Assembly (NCBI GenBank): GCA_000961585.1 | Contig: LADN01000093.1 | Span: 1-56,289 of the forward strand | Source of the DNA: Peptococcaceae bacterium BRH_c4a | GTDB taxonomy: Bacteria > Bacillota > Desulfotomaculia > Desulfotomaculales > Desulfocucumaceae | DNA length: 56,289 nt | Reading direction: 5' to 3' | In this document: positions 42,273 through 51,535 of the stretch, piece by piece | Layout of the letters: each line of letters starts with the position of its first letter | Numbering within the stretch: position 1 is the stretch's first letter | Translations under genes and position numbers: made by a program | The notes under the pieces: model-generated | Database searches by the model: none | What the model was told of the DNA's origin: nothing | What the model saw: only the letters and a program-made list of their open reading frames with translations

Positions 42273-43568
42273 TCACATAGGGTCTTCACCGGCCAGTACC
42301 TTGTTCATATTGCGGACGGCGCACATTTTTCCGCACATGGTGCAGGTGTCCTCATTTTCAGGCTTGGACTCCTCTCTGTAGCGCCGGGCTTTTTCGGGGT
42401 CCATGGCCAGTTGGAACATCTTTTCCCAATCCAGATTGCGTCTGGCCTCGCTCATCCGGTCATCCCACTCCCTGGCCCCGGGTATCCCCTTGGCAATGTC
42501 GGCGGCGTGGGCTGCTATGCGGGAGGCCATGATACCCTCCTTCATATCCTCCAGGGTGGGCAGCCTGAGGTGCTCGGCCGGAGTGACGTAGCAAAGGAAA
42601 TCCGCCCCGTGGGCTGCCGCGATGGCGCCCCCTATGGCGCTGGTGATGTGATCGTAGCCGGGGGCAACGTCGGTAACCAGAGGCCCCAGTACATAAAAGG
42701 GTGCGCCGTGGCACAACTTTTTCTCCAGAAGCATGTTGGCTGCAATCTCATTCAGGGCCATGTGGCCCGGGCCCTCGATCATGACCTGGACGTCTCTTTC
42801 CCAGGCCCTTTTGGTCAGCTCTCCCAGAACGATCAGCTCCTGTATCTGAGAGGCGTCGGTGGCGTCCTTTAAGCTCCCCGGCCGGCAGGCGTCGCCCAGG
42901 CTGATGGTGACGTCATATCTGCGGCAGATTTCCAGCAGATCATCATAATACTCATAGAAGGGGTTTTCCCTTCCGTTCATTTCCATCCAGGCGAAAAGCA
43001 GCGCCCCGCCCCGGGAAACAATATTGGTGAGCCGGGAGCTTTTCCTGAATCTGGCGGCGGCTTCCCGGTTAATCCCGGCGTGGATGGTCATAAAGTCCAC
43101 CCCGTCCCGGGCGTGTTTTTCCACCACACCCAGTAACTCCTCTACGGTTAACTCTTTTAGTTCCTTATCAAAGTAGCCCACGGCATCGTATATGGGGACA
43201 GTCCCTATGGCGGCCGGCGATATTTCAACTATCTTCCTCCTGAATTCCTCAGTTTTGCCGTAGCAGCTCAGATCCATTATGGCCTCGGCCTTCAGCTGCA
43301 CTGCTATCCTTACCTTTTCCAGTTCCGTCTCCATGTCGCAGCAGTCCTTGGAAACCCCCAGATTGACATTGATCTTTGTCCTCAGTCCCTGCCCGATTCC
43401 GCAGGGATCAAGGGATCTGTGGTTCCTGTTGGCAGGTATAACCACCTTGCCTTCGGCCACCAGGTTCCGCAGTTGTTCCGGGCCGAGGCCTTCTTTCCGG
43501 GCCACCGCCTCCATCTCCGGGGTTGTAATCCCTTTGCGGGCGGCCTCCATTTGTGTGCTGTAATTCAA
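42273..43568 (-). CDS. thiC: Phosphomethylpyrimidine synthase
   Basis: The 431-aa radical-SAM enzyme converts aminoimidazole ribotide to hydroxymethylpyrimidine phosphate. [16 protein letters not shown]-like start ([23 protein letters not shown]), [17 protein letters not shown] and [20 protein letters not shown] are conserved. The C-terminal cluster motif is CTMCGKMC (Cys 409, 412, 416). This is the short clostridial/archaeal form without the N-terminal extension. A benzimidazole-forming paralogue (BzaF) looks similar, but the thi operon and riboswitch favour ThiC. AAGGAGG from the thiE end precedes the ATG. Confidence 0.95.
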   Translation of the reverse strand: MNYSTQMEAARKGITTPEMEAVARKEGLGPEQLRNLVAEGKVVIPANRNHRSLDPCGIGQGLRTKINVNLGVSKDCCDMETELEKVRIAVQLKAEAIMDLSCYGKTEEFRRKIVEISPAAIGTVPIYDAVGYFDKELKELTVEELLGVVEKHARDGVDFMTIHAGINREAAARFRKSSRLTNIVSRGGALLFAWMEMNGRENPFYEYYDDLLEICRRYDVTISLGDACRPGSLKDATDASQIQELIVLGELTKRAWERDVQVMIEGPGHMALNEIAANMLLEKKLCHGAPFYVLGPLVTDVAPGYDHITSAIGGAIAAAHGADFLCYVTPAEHLRLPTLEDMKEGIMASRIAAHAADIAKGIPGAREWDDRMSEARRNLDWEKMFQLAMDPEKARRYREESKPENEDTCTMCGKMCAVRNMNKVLAGEDPM

Positions 43569-43571
43569 TGG

Positions 43572-44231
43572 CTATACCTCCTTATGGCTGAACGATTCTT
43601 TTAGGGCGCATACCTTGGCCTCTATATCCTCAGCCCCTGCTATTTCCGTCACCAGTGCCACGCACCTGGCCCCACGGCCGATGACTGCGGCGATATTGTG
43701 TTCCTTTATACCCCCGATGGCCACCTGGGGAAGGCTTATATTCTTCACCGCATATTCCAGATATTCCAGTCCCACCGCATCACAGACATCTTTTTTTGTG
43801 CTGGTGGGAAAAATGGGCCCCACCCCTATGTAGTCAACCGCCGAGGACTCCTCCGCAGCCAGGGCCTGTTCAGGCGAGTGAGTGGAAAGTCCGATGATCA
43901 TTTGATCCCCCACCAAATACCTGACCTTCTGCGGAGGCAAATCGTCCTGGCCTATATGCACCCCGTCGGCGCCCACCAAAAGGGCTAGGTCGGCATGATC
44001 GTTTATTATAAAGGTGACCCCGGCCTTTGCTGTCAGCTCCCTTATTTTCAGGCACTCCCGGTATTTTTGCCCCATGCTCTTTCCCTTTTCCCGGTATTGA
44101 ATCACCCGGATGCCCGAGCCAATCATACGGGCCACCACCTCTATATTACTCCTGCCCAGGGAGTATTCTTCAGCGGTTATCCCGTAAATGCCCCCCTCCA
44201 GGATGGGCTCCATGCCCCGTTTAATGGCCAT
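43572..44231 (-). CDS. thiE: Thiamine-phosphate synthase
   Basis: This 219-aa enzyme joins hydroxymethylpyrimidine diphosphate and thiazole phosphate. GIYGITAEEY, VIQYREKGKS, FIINDHADLALLVGADGVHIGQDDLP, GLSTHSPEQA, YIGVGPIFPTSTKKD and QVAIGGIKEHN are the family motifs. GGAGGTG lies 6 bp before the ATG at 44231, one base after the thiF stop, so I use it in place of the frame's upstream ATGs (44252, 44279). Confidence 0.95.
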   Translation of the reverse strand: MAIKRGMEPILEGGIYGITAEEYSLGRSNIEVVARMIGSGIRVIQYREKGKSMGQKYRECLKIRELTAKAGVTFIINDHADLALLVGADGVHIGQDDLPPQKVRYLVGDQMIIGLSTHSPEQALAAEESSAVDYIGVGPIFPTSTKKDVCDAVGLEYLEYAVKNISLPQVAIGGIKEHNIAAVIGRGARCVALVTEIAGAEDIEAKVCALKESFSHKEV

Positions 44232-44232
44232 C

Positions 44233-44856
44233 CTATACACCTCCGCTTTCATGCCCCAGAAAAAAGCTGAAAACAACATCGGCCTGTTTTGCCGCCGCCG
44301 TGATCACCCTGGGGGCCATGGCCGGGCACTGGGGCCCCACCTCGGAGACCAGGTCCCCCACCAGGAAGAAATTATCCTTAATGCTGTGCACCTTTATGGC
44401 GTCAGACCTGCCCCAGCCGGCCAGACCCGAGGCCGACACCAGGAGTTTTTCCGAATCCATGAAATGCTCCGCCAGCATCCTCTTGCAACCGGCTCCGTCC
44501 AGGGCCTCCACCACCGCCTGGCAGTCGCTGAAAAGGCTCTCCAGTGTTTCCTTTTCTATCTTACGGTGCAGCGCTTCTACCTGGATATCGGGATTGATAA
44601 GCAAAAGGTTTTCTTTCAGGGCCTCAACCTTTTTTAGTCCCACCTGCCGGGGAAAGAAAAACTGGCGATTCAGGTTGCCCGCATCCACATGATCAAAGTC
44701 CACTATGCAAAATCTCTTAAAACCGCTTCTAACCAGCATCTGAGCACAGTTGGAGCCCAGCCCCCCGGCGCCGGCCACCCCCACCTTTACCCTCTGAATC
44801 CTGGCGAGTTTTTCTTCCCCCAGCACCCCGGCCAAGGCCCTCTCAAGCAGATTCAT
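44233..44856 (-). CDS. thiF: ThiF-type sulfur-carrier adenylyltransferase
   Basis: This 207-aa E1-like protein adenylates the C-terminus of ThiS. The nucleotide loop is KVGVAGAGGLGSNCAQMLV; DFDHVDAGNLNRQFF follows with the catalytic Arg. The zinc-binding C-terminal Cys pairs of long MoeB/ThiF are absent, as in short clostridial ThiF. The start at 44856 follows GGGGG with 6-bp spacing; an ATG at 44877 has none. It is separated from thiH by a ~240-bp gap with a repeat. Confidence 0.9.
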   Translation of the reverse strand: MNLLERALAGVLGEEKLARIQRVKVGVAGAGGLGSNCAQMLVRSGFKRFCIVDFDHVDAGNLNRQFFFPRQVGLKKVEALKENLLLINPDIQVEALHRKIEKETLESLFSDCQAVVEALDGAGCKRMLAEHFMDSEKLLVSASGLAGWGRSDAIKVHSIKDNFFLVGDLVSEVGPQCPAMAPRVITAAAKQADVVFSFFLGHESGGV

Positions 44857-44945
44857 ATCAGACCCCCATTTCCGCACCTGAAAAAACTGTAATCTCTCCC
44901 GTCAGATGCCGCTGACACCGCACCAACTGAAGGATAAAAATCCCC

Positions 44946-45092
44946 TTTTTGCCACAGAGGACACAGAGGTCACTGAGAAATTTATAATTATATTAGAGTA
45001 AGCAAATAAGGAATGCCTTGGCCATATTGAATACTCTGTGTTCTTTTGATCTCTGTGGCTAATAAAGCTTAAAGCTTACCGCTTATCGCTAT
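44946..45092. repeat. CACAGAG/AAGCTTA composite repeat, copy 1, inside the thi operon
   Basis: GCCACAGAGGACACAGAG (44951-44968) is answered by CTCTGTGTTC and CTCTGTGGC (45034-45060), an interrupted inverted repeat. AGCTTAAAGCTTACCGCTTATCGC follows at about 45065. The latter half matches the reverse complement of 54898-54951. The element occupies the gap between thiH and thiF, where no gene is seen. Confidence 0.8.
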
Positions 45093-45099
45093 TTTCCGT

Positions 45100-46209
45100 C
45101 TAAATCATTTGCCAATCCTTATAAACCGGCTGGTAGCCGTGGTCGTAAATGGCCTTGGCCATTTCGGCCACGCCGCGCTGGTCTGATATTTCAAACTGAC
45201 CGGTTGACTCCTGATCGGACCGGCCTCCAACGGCGGTGCAGGAACCGGCGGACATTTTGGTTGCCCCCAGCCTGATCAGGCGGTCCCGCAGATCCTTTCC
45301 CTCCCGGGTGGAAATGGTGATCCCCCCCCTGGGCATAAAAAGCCTGAAGGCCAGTATGTACTGCACCAGGTTTTTATCGCTGACACTGACTCTGGGCTGA
45401 AAGCCCCCCAGGTGCGGGCGCATCCGGGGGGGAGAGATACTCACCTCCACGTCCGGGAAGCTGTCCTGCAGATGGTTGGCGTGAATTCCGCTGAAAAAGG
45501 CCTCGCTGCGCCAGTCATGAAGTCCCAGCAGAGCGCCCACATTGACCGTCCTGATACCGGCCCGGCAAGCCTTCTCCGGGGCGTCCAGCCGGAAGCGGTA
45601 ATTCCTTTTGGGACCGGCAGGATGGAGCTGGGAGTATACCTCCCGGTTATATACCTCCTGGTAGATGGTCAGACCGTCCACCCCGGCGGCAATAAGCTCC
45701 CGGTACTCTTCCTCCTCCAGCGGGTATATCTCTATGCTGATGGAGGTGAAGTATTTTTTAAGTATCCCGACGCACTCCCTTATGTATGAAACGGGCGACT
45801 CTCTCCTGGATTCCCCGGTAAGTATAAGTATGTGCTTTAAACCGGTGGAGGCTATGATCCTGGCCTCGGCATCCACCTCCAGGGGGGTGAGCTTCTTTCT
45901 TTCCATGCTGTTATGCGCCTGAAACCCGCAATATACACAATGGTTCACACAGTAATTGGAAAGATACAGCGGGGTGAACAGCAGCATAACCCTGCCGAAG
46001 TGCCTTATTGTTTGACTGTGTGCCCTTTGGGCCATTTCCTCCAGACACCTTTCGGCCGCCGGTGACAGCAGGGCCAGGTAATCCAGTTGGGTAAGCCGTT
46101 CCTTGGCAATAATCTTTTTGACAGCGGAATCTTCTATGCCGTCGAAAAAGGCTTCAAAATCAAAATCCCGGTATTTATTCAGTTCTTCGTAAAAAATCAT
46201 ATCGGTCAT
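45100..46209 (-). CDS. thiH: 2-iminoacetate synthase (tyrosine lyase)
   Basis: This 369-aa radical-SAM enzyme cleaves tyrosine to dehydroglycine for thiazole formation, the anaerobic route (aerobes use ThiO). The cluster motif is [10 protein letters not shown] (CX3CX2C). [43 protein letters not shown] and [17 protein letters not shown] match ThiH. The frame begins ATGACCGATATG; the second ATG (46200) is better spaced from AAGAGGG. It starts 9-18 bp after the thiG stop. Confidence 0.94.
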   Translation of the reverse strand: MTDMIFYEELNKYRDFDFEAFFDGIEDSAVKKIIAKERLTQLDYLALLSPAAERCLEEMAQRAHSQTIRHFGRVMLLFTPLYLSNYCVNHCVYCGFQAHNSMERKKLTPLEVDAEARIIASTGLKHILILTGESRRESPVSYIRECVGILKKYFTSISIEIYPLEEEEYRELIAAGVDGLTIYQEVYNREVYSQLHPAGPKRNYRFRLDAPEKACRAGIRTVNVGALLGLHDWRSEAFFSGIHANHLQDSFPDVEVSISPPRMRPHLGGFQPRVSVSDKNLVQYILAFRLFMPRGGITISTREGKDLRDRLIRLGATKMSAGSCTAVGGRSDQESTGQFEISDQRGVAEMAKAIYDHGYQPVYKDWQMI

Positions 46210-46217
46210 CCCTCTTC

Positions 46218-46988
46218 TTAATCCCTTAAAAATCCTGTCAGGGGTGAGGAGGCCCTGGCATACTGGGCGGTTTCTCCGGGCCCGGCCAGAAAAGCCGTCC
46301 TCCCGGCCTCAACGGCCAGTCCAAAAGCCCTGGCCATGGCCACCGGGTCCCCGGCCGTGGCCACAGCGGTGTTCACCAGCACGGCCGCCGCCCCCATTTC
46401 CATGGCCTCGGCAGCCTCGGAAGGCCTCCCTATGCCGGCGTCCACAATTATGGGCAGCGGTATTTCCTCAATCAAAATCCTCACCAGCTCCCGGGTTTTC
46501 AGCCCCCGGTTGCTGCCTATGGGCGCCCCCAGGGGCATCACCGCCGCCGCCCCAACCTCGGCCAGTTTCTTAGCCGCCATCAGGTCCGGGCTCATATATG
46601 GCAGCACCACAAAGCCCTCGGAGGCCAGTATCTCGGTGGCCTTGATGGTTTCGTAATTATCCGGCAGAAGGTACCTGTTATCGGCTATAACCTCAATCTT
46701 AACCCAGTCCCCGCAACCGGCCGCCCGGGCAAGCCTGGCGATCCTCACCGCCTCCATGGCATTCCTGGCTCCTGAGGTGTTGGGCATCAGTATGCACTCC
46801 TTCGGCACATAAGCGGCTATGTTCTCCTCCTGGTACTCCAGGTCCACCCTTCTCAGGGCTACGGTTACCACCCTGGCCCCTGAAGACCTGACCACCTCGG
46901 GAATCATCCTGTTAGCAGAGAACTTGCCGGTACCCAGGAACAGGCGGCTTTCCACCTCCTGCCCGCCTATTTTCAATATATCCCTCAT
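46218..46988 (-). CDS. thiG: Thiazole synthase
   Basis: This 256-aa TIM-barrel enzyme makes the thiazole phosphate ring from deoxyxylulose phosphate, dehydroglycine and ThiS thiocarboxylate. [70 protein letters not shown] and the phosphate loop [15 protein letters not shown] are diagnostic. The ribosome site is the G-run that encodes the C-terminal glycines of ThiS. Confidence 0.96.
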   Translation of the reverse strand: MRDILKIGGQEVESRLFLGTGKFSANRMIPEVVRSSGARVVTVALRRVDLEYQEENIAAYVPKECILMPNTSGARNAMEAVRIARLARAAGCGDWVKIEVIADNRYLLPDNYETIKATEILASEGFVVLPYMSPDLMAAKKLAEVGAAAVMPLGAPIGSNRGLKTRELVRILIEEIPLPIIVDAGIGRPSEAAEAMEMGAAAVLVNTAVATAGDPVAMARAFGLAVEAGRTAFLAGPGETAQYARASSPLTGFLRD

Positions 46989-46991
46989 GGA

Positions 46992-47192
46992 TCAACCCCC
47001 CCCCACAAAACTCAGTATTTCAAGGCTGTCACTTTCCCTGAGAACCACCCCGGCCCAGTTCTCCCTTTTCACCAGCAGCATATTGCACTCAACCACAATG
47101 GTATCCGGATTCAGTCCCTTTAGCTCCACCATATCCTCAATGGTGATCCTCTCTGGCAAATCTGTCGGCTTTCCATTAATTAAAATCCTCAT
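46992..47192 (-). CDS. thiS: Sulfur carrier protein ThiS
   Basis: This 66-aa ubiquitin-fold protein carries sulfur as a C-terminal thiocarboxylate. It starts MRILINGKPTDLPERITIED, contains VVECNMLLVKRENWAGVVL and ends SFVGGG with the required Gly-Gly. The start at 47192 follows GGAGGGGGGAT; the frame upstream to 47285 runs through the heptamer array and terminator and is not coding. First gene of the thiamine operon. Confidence 0.95.
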   Translation of the reverse strand: MRILINGKPTDLPERITIEDMVELKGLNPDTIVVECNMLLVKRENWAGVVLRESDSLEILSFVGGG

Positions 47193-47215
47193 ATCCCCCC
47201 TCCTTTCGGGGTCCA

Positions 47216-47251
47216 AATTCTGGATTCTGAATTCTGAATTCTGGATTCTGA
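47216..47251. repeat. Heptamer array in the thi operon leader
   Basis: Five ATTCTGA/ATTCTGG units lie between the riboswitch terminator and thiS. Confidence 0.85.
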
Positions 47252-47276
47252 CAGTAGAGCATTTCAGTATAAGCAC

Positions 47277-47304
47277 AAAACGCACCCCCCTAAGGTAAGG
47301 TGCG
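47277..47304 (-). terminator. Riboswitch-controlled terminator
   Basis: Minus-strand stem CGCACC / GGTGCG followed by TTTTG, directly after the TPP aptamer. It is the probable off-switch when TPP is bound. The T-run is short. Confidence 0.75.
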
Positions 47305-47310
47305 CTTTAA

Positions 47311-47404
47311 ACTCCTTTCCCTACGCGGGCATTATCCCGATCAGGTTTTTAGGGTCAGGTGCTATAAAGCCCTTTCTCAGCCCATATCATGAGCTCCCCT
47401 GTCC
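47311..47404 (-). promoter_or_regulatory. TPP riboswitch (THI element)
   Basis: The minus strand reads GGGGAGCTC..., GGGCTGAGAAAGGG..., ACCTGATCGGGATAATGCCCGCGTAGGGAA, the full set of conserved THI-box segments (CTGAGA, ACCTGAT, GGATAATGCC-GCGTAGGGAA). It precedes thiS-G-H-F-E-C and is followed by a terminator, so TPP should reduce transcription of the operon. Confidence 0.97.
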
Positions 47405-47454
47405 AATATTCACTTTTGCTTAACATAAATACCAATTATTTATGACTTAACTGG

Positions 47455-47483
47455 ATCATACCAGTTCCCGAGCACCCTGGCAA
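47455..47483 (-). promoter_or_regulatory. Promoter of the thiamine operon
   Basis: Minus-strand TTGCCA (47483-47478), 17 bases, TATGAT (47460-47455), about 50 bp before the aptamer. Confidence 0.65.
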
Positions 47484-47489
47484 GAACTA

Positions 47490-47523
47490 AAAAACAACCC
47501 CTGTAACGATTGTAACAAGGGGT
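47490..47523 (-). terminator. Probable terminator of the Rpn-like gene
   Basis: Minus-strand ACCCC-T-TGT ... ACA-GGGGT stem (one bulge) followed by TGTTTTTT, 30 bp after the nuclease-like gene stop. It separates that gene from the thi promoter. Confidence 0.65.
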
Positions 47524-47554
47524 GCCCACCTGTCCCAGACAACAAGTTAATAAA

Positions 47555-48502
47555 TTAAGAGACTGTCCCCACAAGTGCCTGGCATTCTTTTGCGAATTCT
47601 TCCACGCTCTTCGATTTTACCGCCCGGCGCAGGATCTTCTTCAGCAGATCTCCATCCTTGATTGTAGATAAGCTCTCCTTTAACCAGCCCGGTCTCTGCC
47701 CTGTGTTTTCTTCCAGAGCTTCCAGAATGGCTTCTACTATTCCTTCACTGTGGCCCTCTATGTGGCCTTCTTTGCGGCCCTTTTCGATACCCTTTTCGAT
47801 ACCCTTTTCAATACCTCTTATTTCGCCCCTGGTTTCCCACTCTTCCCTGATGCCATCAAACAGCGGGGAGTTTTCCATCTTAATCACCTCCAGAACCTTT
47901 AAAATTATCTCCCTGGGATATTTCAATGACGACATAACACCGAGGCACAGGTAAAGGGTGGACCTCTCTTCTTCGCCCGGCACTTCGCTTTCCAGCCGCC
48001 TTGCGCATTTCTCCAACACTTTTTCAGGTGATTCGTCATGTTTCATCAGAGGCACAAGGGGGATTAATCCAACCAATCCCCGGTACAGGTACTCCATGCC
48101 GTCCAATTCTCTCAGGTTTATCTGGCGATAACTGAAGTCCATTACGGTGAGGCCCAGGCAGTCGTACCTGTATTGTTCTTCTAAGCCCCTGCCGGTCAGG
48201 TTCACCACCACGGGGTATACAGGTCTTCTGTGCCGCCGGTGAAGTATGGCTGTGTACTCCAGCATCCTCAGGGGCATTTCCCTGTCGGGCCTGGTCTGGA
48301 ATTCAACCAGCATCAGATAATCATAGCCGCCCTCACGCACCTTTAATAGTATGTCTGATGTGCGCCGGACGGATACCGCCTCCCTGTCCTGCTCCTCGAT
48401 CTCTATGCGCTCCACCGGGACTTCCAAACCCCGGACAAGGGCTGCTACATGGCCCATATACCGCTCGGTGAGGGCCTTGATTAAATGGTCGTATTCGGCC
48501 AC
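47555..48502 (-). CDS. Rpn/YhgA-like PD-(D/E)XK nuclease family protein
   Basis: A 315-aa protein of the transposase_31/Rpn-type group. The catalytic core is DILLKVREGGYDYLMLVEFQTRPD (Asp, then ExQ), with PLRMLEYTAILHRR after it. The C-terminal third holds a charged repeat (GIEKG three times, then GRKEGHIEGHSEG), common in these proteins. The family recombines or cleaves DNA and often varies in copy number. Start: GGAGG is 7 bp before the GTG at 48502; the GTG at 48508 overlaps the ribosome site. It stands alone between pil and thi operons. Confidence 0.85.
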   Translation of the reverse strand: MAEYDHLIKALTERYMGHVAALVRGLEVPVERIEIEEQDREAVSVRRTSDILLKVREGGYDYLMLVEFQTRPDREMPLRMLEYTAILHRRHRRPVYPVVVNLTGRGLEEQYRYDCLGLTVMDFSYRQINLRELDGMEYLYRGLVGLIPLVPLMKHDESPEKVLEKCARRLESEVPGEEERSTLYLCLGVMSSLKYPREIILKVLEVIKMENSPLFDGIREEWETRGEIRGIEKGIEKGIEKGRKEGHIEGHSEGIVEAILEALEENTGQRPGWLKESLSTIKDGDLLKKILRRAVKSKSVEEFAKECQALVGTVS

Positions 48503-48707
48503 CGGCACTCCTCCCTTGGGTCATATTATAACAGAAATACCCTTTTGGAGCAACCTGAGAGGTCAGCCCTTGACATTGGACAGATTTCGTTCTGGCAAAA
48601 TAATCCAATACGAGATAGGCAGGGCGGGGATCTGGACGATTTAGATTGAGAGGGAGTTGCTTTCCGCCGCGCGTATATTCCGGAGGCTGTTAACCGGCCC
48701 GATTAAT

Positions 48708-48723
48708 AGGAATGCCTTGGCCA
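48708..48723. repeat. 16-bp repeat AGGAATGCCTTGGCCA
   Basis: Identical to 45009-45024 in the same orientation. It lies in the 261-bp gap between the Rpn-like gene and pilO, which otherwise holds no gene or clear signal. A nearby TTCCGGAGGCTGTTA (48678-48692) equals a stretch of element A in reverse. Confidence 0.7.
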
Positions 48724-48769
48724 ACTCCTGTCTCCTATTTTTTCTTAGCGCCCGCCCACCTGTGAAATA

Positions 48770-49768
48770 CTATCGGCCCGCCCGCTCCGGGGGTATCACC
48801 TGTCCCCTGGGTTGAAGCCGGGAGTCTGTATACCAAACTATCCCGTCCGTTAAAACCAACATTTTTTGTGCCTCAGCCCTGGGAGCCGAAGTCCCGCTAA
48901 ACTCCTTACCTGCCGCCGGAGGGGATAATTGTCCCTTTAGTTGAGGCGGCGCATTATTGGAAGGCGGAGCCACCTCTTTTGGGGAAGGACGGATAAACGG
49001 GTTTTTAGGCAGTTCCATGGGCGTTGCTTTAAGGGGAGGCATAAACAAGGGTACCTCTACGGGTGTCTGACCACCCTTTTTGAAAAAATCGGGATTTAAT
49101 CTTATTATTTGAGTAAATATGCCATAGGGCTGATTTTTACTCATTTCCCCCACCATAAAGGGATAATCAGGCGGGTCCGGGATCATTTCGTGCAGCACAT
49201 AAAATTCAACGGTCAGTGAGCACAGGATCAGCCCGGGAGTGACCGGAAGAAAGATGACTTCGGATATTCTGTTTAACCTGGTATAATTTTCCAGTGTATC
49301 TATAAAGTTATAAATGTTCATATTTGTGCCCATAAAGACCAGTGTAATGTCAAAGGTGCTGTAGCCCTTGCCCTCCGCCTCTTTCAATTCGCTGAACTTA
49401 ATATTCTCGGTCATGAGCCTGTGAGCCACTGTCATTTTGTATAAATCCACCATCAGAGTGGGCTCGTCCTTTATGTTGGATATCTTCAGATACATTTTAT
49501 CGATCTTTGATTTTATCTCAGCGGTCTGCAGCCGCAAGTCCCCGATGTCCCCCCAGCCCTGGGCTTTTCGCTGGTTAAGCGCCTGCTGCTGGGTTTGCAG
49601 CTCGGCCCTGAATTTTTGAATATTTTTCCACTGGGGCTCAAATACAAATCTATAGTAACCGTAAATCATGGCAGACAACAAAAATAAGACAACCAGTATT
49701 ACTTCCCGCTTGCTGAGGTTGGGCATTTTAATTGCTGCAGACCCGTTAAGCTTCAATCTAGGCGTCAT
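48770..49768 (-). CDS. pilO: PilO-like type IV pilus assembly protein
   Basis: A 332-aa inner-membrane protein: cytoplasmic N-terminus, one membrane helix at about 22-42 (VILVVLFLLSAMIYGYYRFV), a coiled coil (QKFRAELQTQQQALNQRKAQ) and an alpha/beta extracytoplasmic domain as in PilO. A proline-rich C-terminal extension of about 100 residues (KEVAPPSNNAPPQLK region) is longer than in standard PilO. With PilM and PilN it forms the alignment complex connecting the pilus motor to the envelope. Last gene of the pil operon. Confidence 0.85.
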   Translation of the reverse strand: MTPRLKLNGSAAIKMPNLSKREVILVVLFLLSAMIYGYYRFVFEPQWKNIQKFRAELQTQQQALNQRKAQGWGDIGDLRLQTAEIKSKIDKMYLKISNIKDEPTLMVDLYKMTVAHRLMTENIKFSELKEAEGKGYSTFDITLVFMGTNMNIYNFIDTLENYTRLNRISEVIFLPVTPGLILCSLTVEFYVLHEMIPDPPDYPFMVGEMSKNQPYGIFTQIIRLNPDFFKKGGQTPVEVPLFMPPLKATPMELPKNPFIRPSPKEVAPPSNNAPPQLKGQLSPPAAGKEFSGTSAPRAEAQKMLVLTDGIVWYTDSRLQPRGQVIPPERAGR

Positions 49769-49786
49769 CCTTTACGATATCCGTAA

Positions 49787-50461
49787 TTAATTGCCGGGCT
49801 TTACCAGCTCCTGTAACTTCTGTATCTTCCCGGCCGTGTTATCACCCTTCTTTCCCGCTTCCGTTCCGGCATCTTTACCGCCTTTTTCTTTATCTTTTTC
49901 TTTATTCTCGATGGCGCCGATGAACACCAGTTTAAATTCAATTTCCCGCAGGCCCGTGGAAAAAGGAACCTCGGTGACATCGGCCAGTTCCACCTTTTTA
50001 AACAGGCCCAGATTCCTCAGCCCCACCAGTATGCGGGCCGTCTCCACCGGGTCATTGGTCATTACCCTGATAATCATTTCCTCCTTTGCCCTGACTCCCA
50101 TTACAGTAACAAAGCAGCCCCGGGGCAATATGGAGTTTATTTTTTTCAGTATATCCGTTATCTTCTGCTGCCTGCCTTCAATATCCTTTATGGCCAGTTC
50201 CTTTTTGGACGCCTCTTTCAAAAGCCTTTCCTTTTCCTCAAAATATGGTCTGGCCGGCTCCAGTTTGTTTATTTCCAGTTTAACCCCCTGAAGGCTGGAC
50301 TGGTAGCCGTGGGCAATCTTCACCGGCAGCCACAGCGCCCCTCCCAGCATAGCCGATAAAAGAAGCCCGGCAGCGCCATAAATGACACTGAGCCTTCTTT
50401 TCCGTCTGGTCAGCAGTATTCTCTCAGGAAGGAAGTTTATGTCTTTCAACTTATTATTCAC
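49787..50461 (-). CDS. pilN: PilN-like type IV pilus assembly protein
   Basis: A 224-aa bitopic protein starting with INFLPERILLTRRKRRL, which contains the conserved PilN motif (INLLP) that binds PilM. A membrane helix at about 27-48, a coiled coil with GYQSSLQGVKLEINKLE, and a ferredoxin-like domain (MIIRVMTNDPVETARILVGL) follow. The C-terminus is lysine-rich and low complexity. It lies 17 bp downstream of pilM. Confidence 0.88.
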   Translation of the reverse strand: MNNKLKDINFLPERILLTRRKRRLSVIYGAAGLLLSAMLGGALWLPVKIAHGYQSSLQGVKLEINKLEPARPYFEEKERLLKEASKKELAIKDIEGRQQKITDILKKINSILPRGCFVTVMGVRAKEEMIIRVMTNDPVETARILVGLRNLGLFKKVELADVTEVPFSTGLREIEFKLVFIGAIENKEKDKEKGGKDAGTEAGKKGDNTAGKIQKLQELVKPGN

Positions 50462-50478
50462 AATGGTTCAAACCCACC

Positions 50479-51477
50479 TTAAGCTCCCAGTGATTCTCCG
50501 GAAGACTGTACAAAGCTTTCACTCACCGCCGCCGGCGAGATCTGGTGTCTGCCGCCCCTCATCATAAGGCCCAGGTTGCCGGAATACACGGCTGCCTGGG
50601 TATTAAAGCCGGCAGCCCGGCCCTTGAATTTTAAATAGCCCGCCCCGGACAAGCCCACGTTTATGGGCAGTGGAATATGCTGCCCCAGCAATCCGGCGGC
50701 ACCTTCCAGCCCGGCCAGTTCACCCAGTATGGTGATGCCGTCCACCGTTTTTCCGAAATTCCGGGAGGAAAAATAATCCAGGTAACCCCGCAGCTCACCG
50801 GCCAGCACAGAAAAGTCATTCTCATTTTCACCCAGGGAAAAGGGCACATCGGTATACATAAAAAGAGTCTTACCCTTAAAAATGGCCAGTCGGGTGCCGT
50901 CCAGTCCTCCGTCCACCACCAGGGTATCCCGGAAAGGCATATGGGCCACCAGCCTTTGCAGCATACTGGGAAGAATATCAAACACCATTGGCTTCAGACC
51001 GGCCTCCTCCAGCAGGGAGGCGCACTGCTCCGACTGGGCCCGGCTTACCGCCGCCACCATAAGCTCCAGGCTCTGGGCCCCGCCCTCCTCCTCCACCAGA
51101 TCCAGCACCTTGTAGTCAAAGGCATACTCCTCGGGGCTCACCGGCAGGTGGTCGCTGATGTTCAGCTTCATCATGCTCTCCAGGTCTTTCGGGGCCATAT
51201 TGGGCACCCTTACAATCCGGGTGATCACCCCGCTCTGCCCCAACCCGGCCACCACCCTGGCGGCCTTCATACCGTTTTCCCGCAGAAATTCCTTCAGCCT
51301 GGCGGCGTTGGCCACCAGTGTTTTGTCGTCATTCCTGAAGCCAAGGTGGCCGGGCAGCGCCACAGTGCCAAAACCGTCCACGGTAAAGGTCAGGTTGTCG
51401 TCCATGGGGCGGCCCTGCACAACTCGCAAAGTCTCTCCTCTAATGTCCATAAACAGAGTGGATTTATTAAAAAACAT
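50479..51477 (-). CDS. pilM: PilM-like type IV pilus assembly ATPase (actin-like)
   Basis: A 332-aa cytoplasmic actin-fold protein that binds the PilN N-terminus. LFMDIRGETLRVVQG is the N-terminal phosphate region. DLESMMKLNISDHLPVSPEEYAFDYKVL is the PilM signature. MPFRDTLVVDGGLDGTRLAIFKG is the second nucleotide stretch. It is somewhat shorter than typical PilM (about 350). It lies 58 bp downstream of the PilX-like gene. Confidence 0.9.
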   Translation of the reverse strand: MFFNKSTLFMDIRGETLRVVQGRPMDDNLTFTVDGFGTVALPGHLGFRNDDKTLVANAARLKEFLRENGMKAARVVAGLGQSGVITRIVRVPNMAPKDLESMMKLNISDHLPVSPEEYAFDYKVLDLVEEEGGAQSLELMVAAVSRAQSEQCASLLEEAGLKPMVFDILPSMLQRLVAHMPFRDTLVVDGGLDGTRLAIFKGKTLFMYTDVPFSLGENENDFSVLAGELRGYLDYFSSRNFGKTVDGITILGELAGLEGAAGLLGQHIPLPINVGLSGAGYLKFKGRAAGFNTQAAVYSGNLGLMMRGGRHQISPAAVSESFVQSSGESLGA

Positions 51478-51535
51478 TTTTTCACCATGCCATTATTGTA
51501 TTTTGACAATTAACGACAGTCTTTTGTTCCCGGGC

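Noticed and set aside
42273-43568. Benzimidazole synthase BzaF instead of ThiC
   Set aside because: The gene is the last of a TPP-riboswitch-controlled thi operon and directly follows thiE, so ThiC is the better call despite the short form.
46992-47285. 97-residue version of ThiS
   Set aside because: The extra N-terminal part is the riboswitch terminator and heptamer array; GGAGGGGGGAT at 47192 marks the true start.
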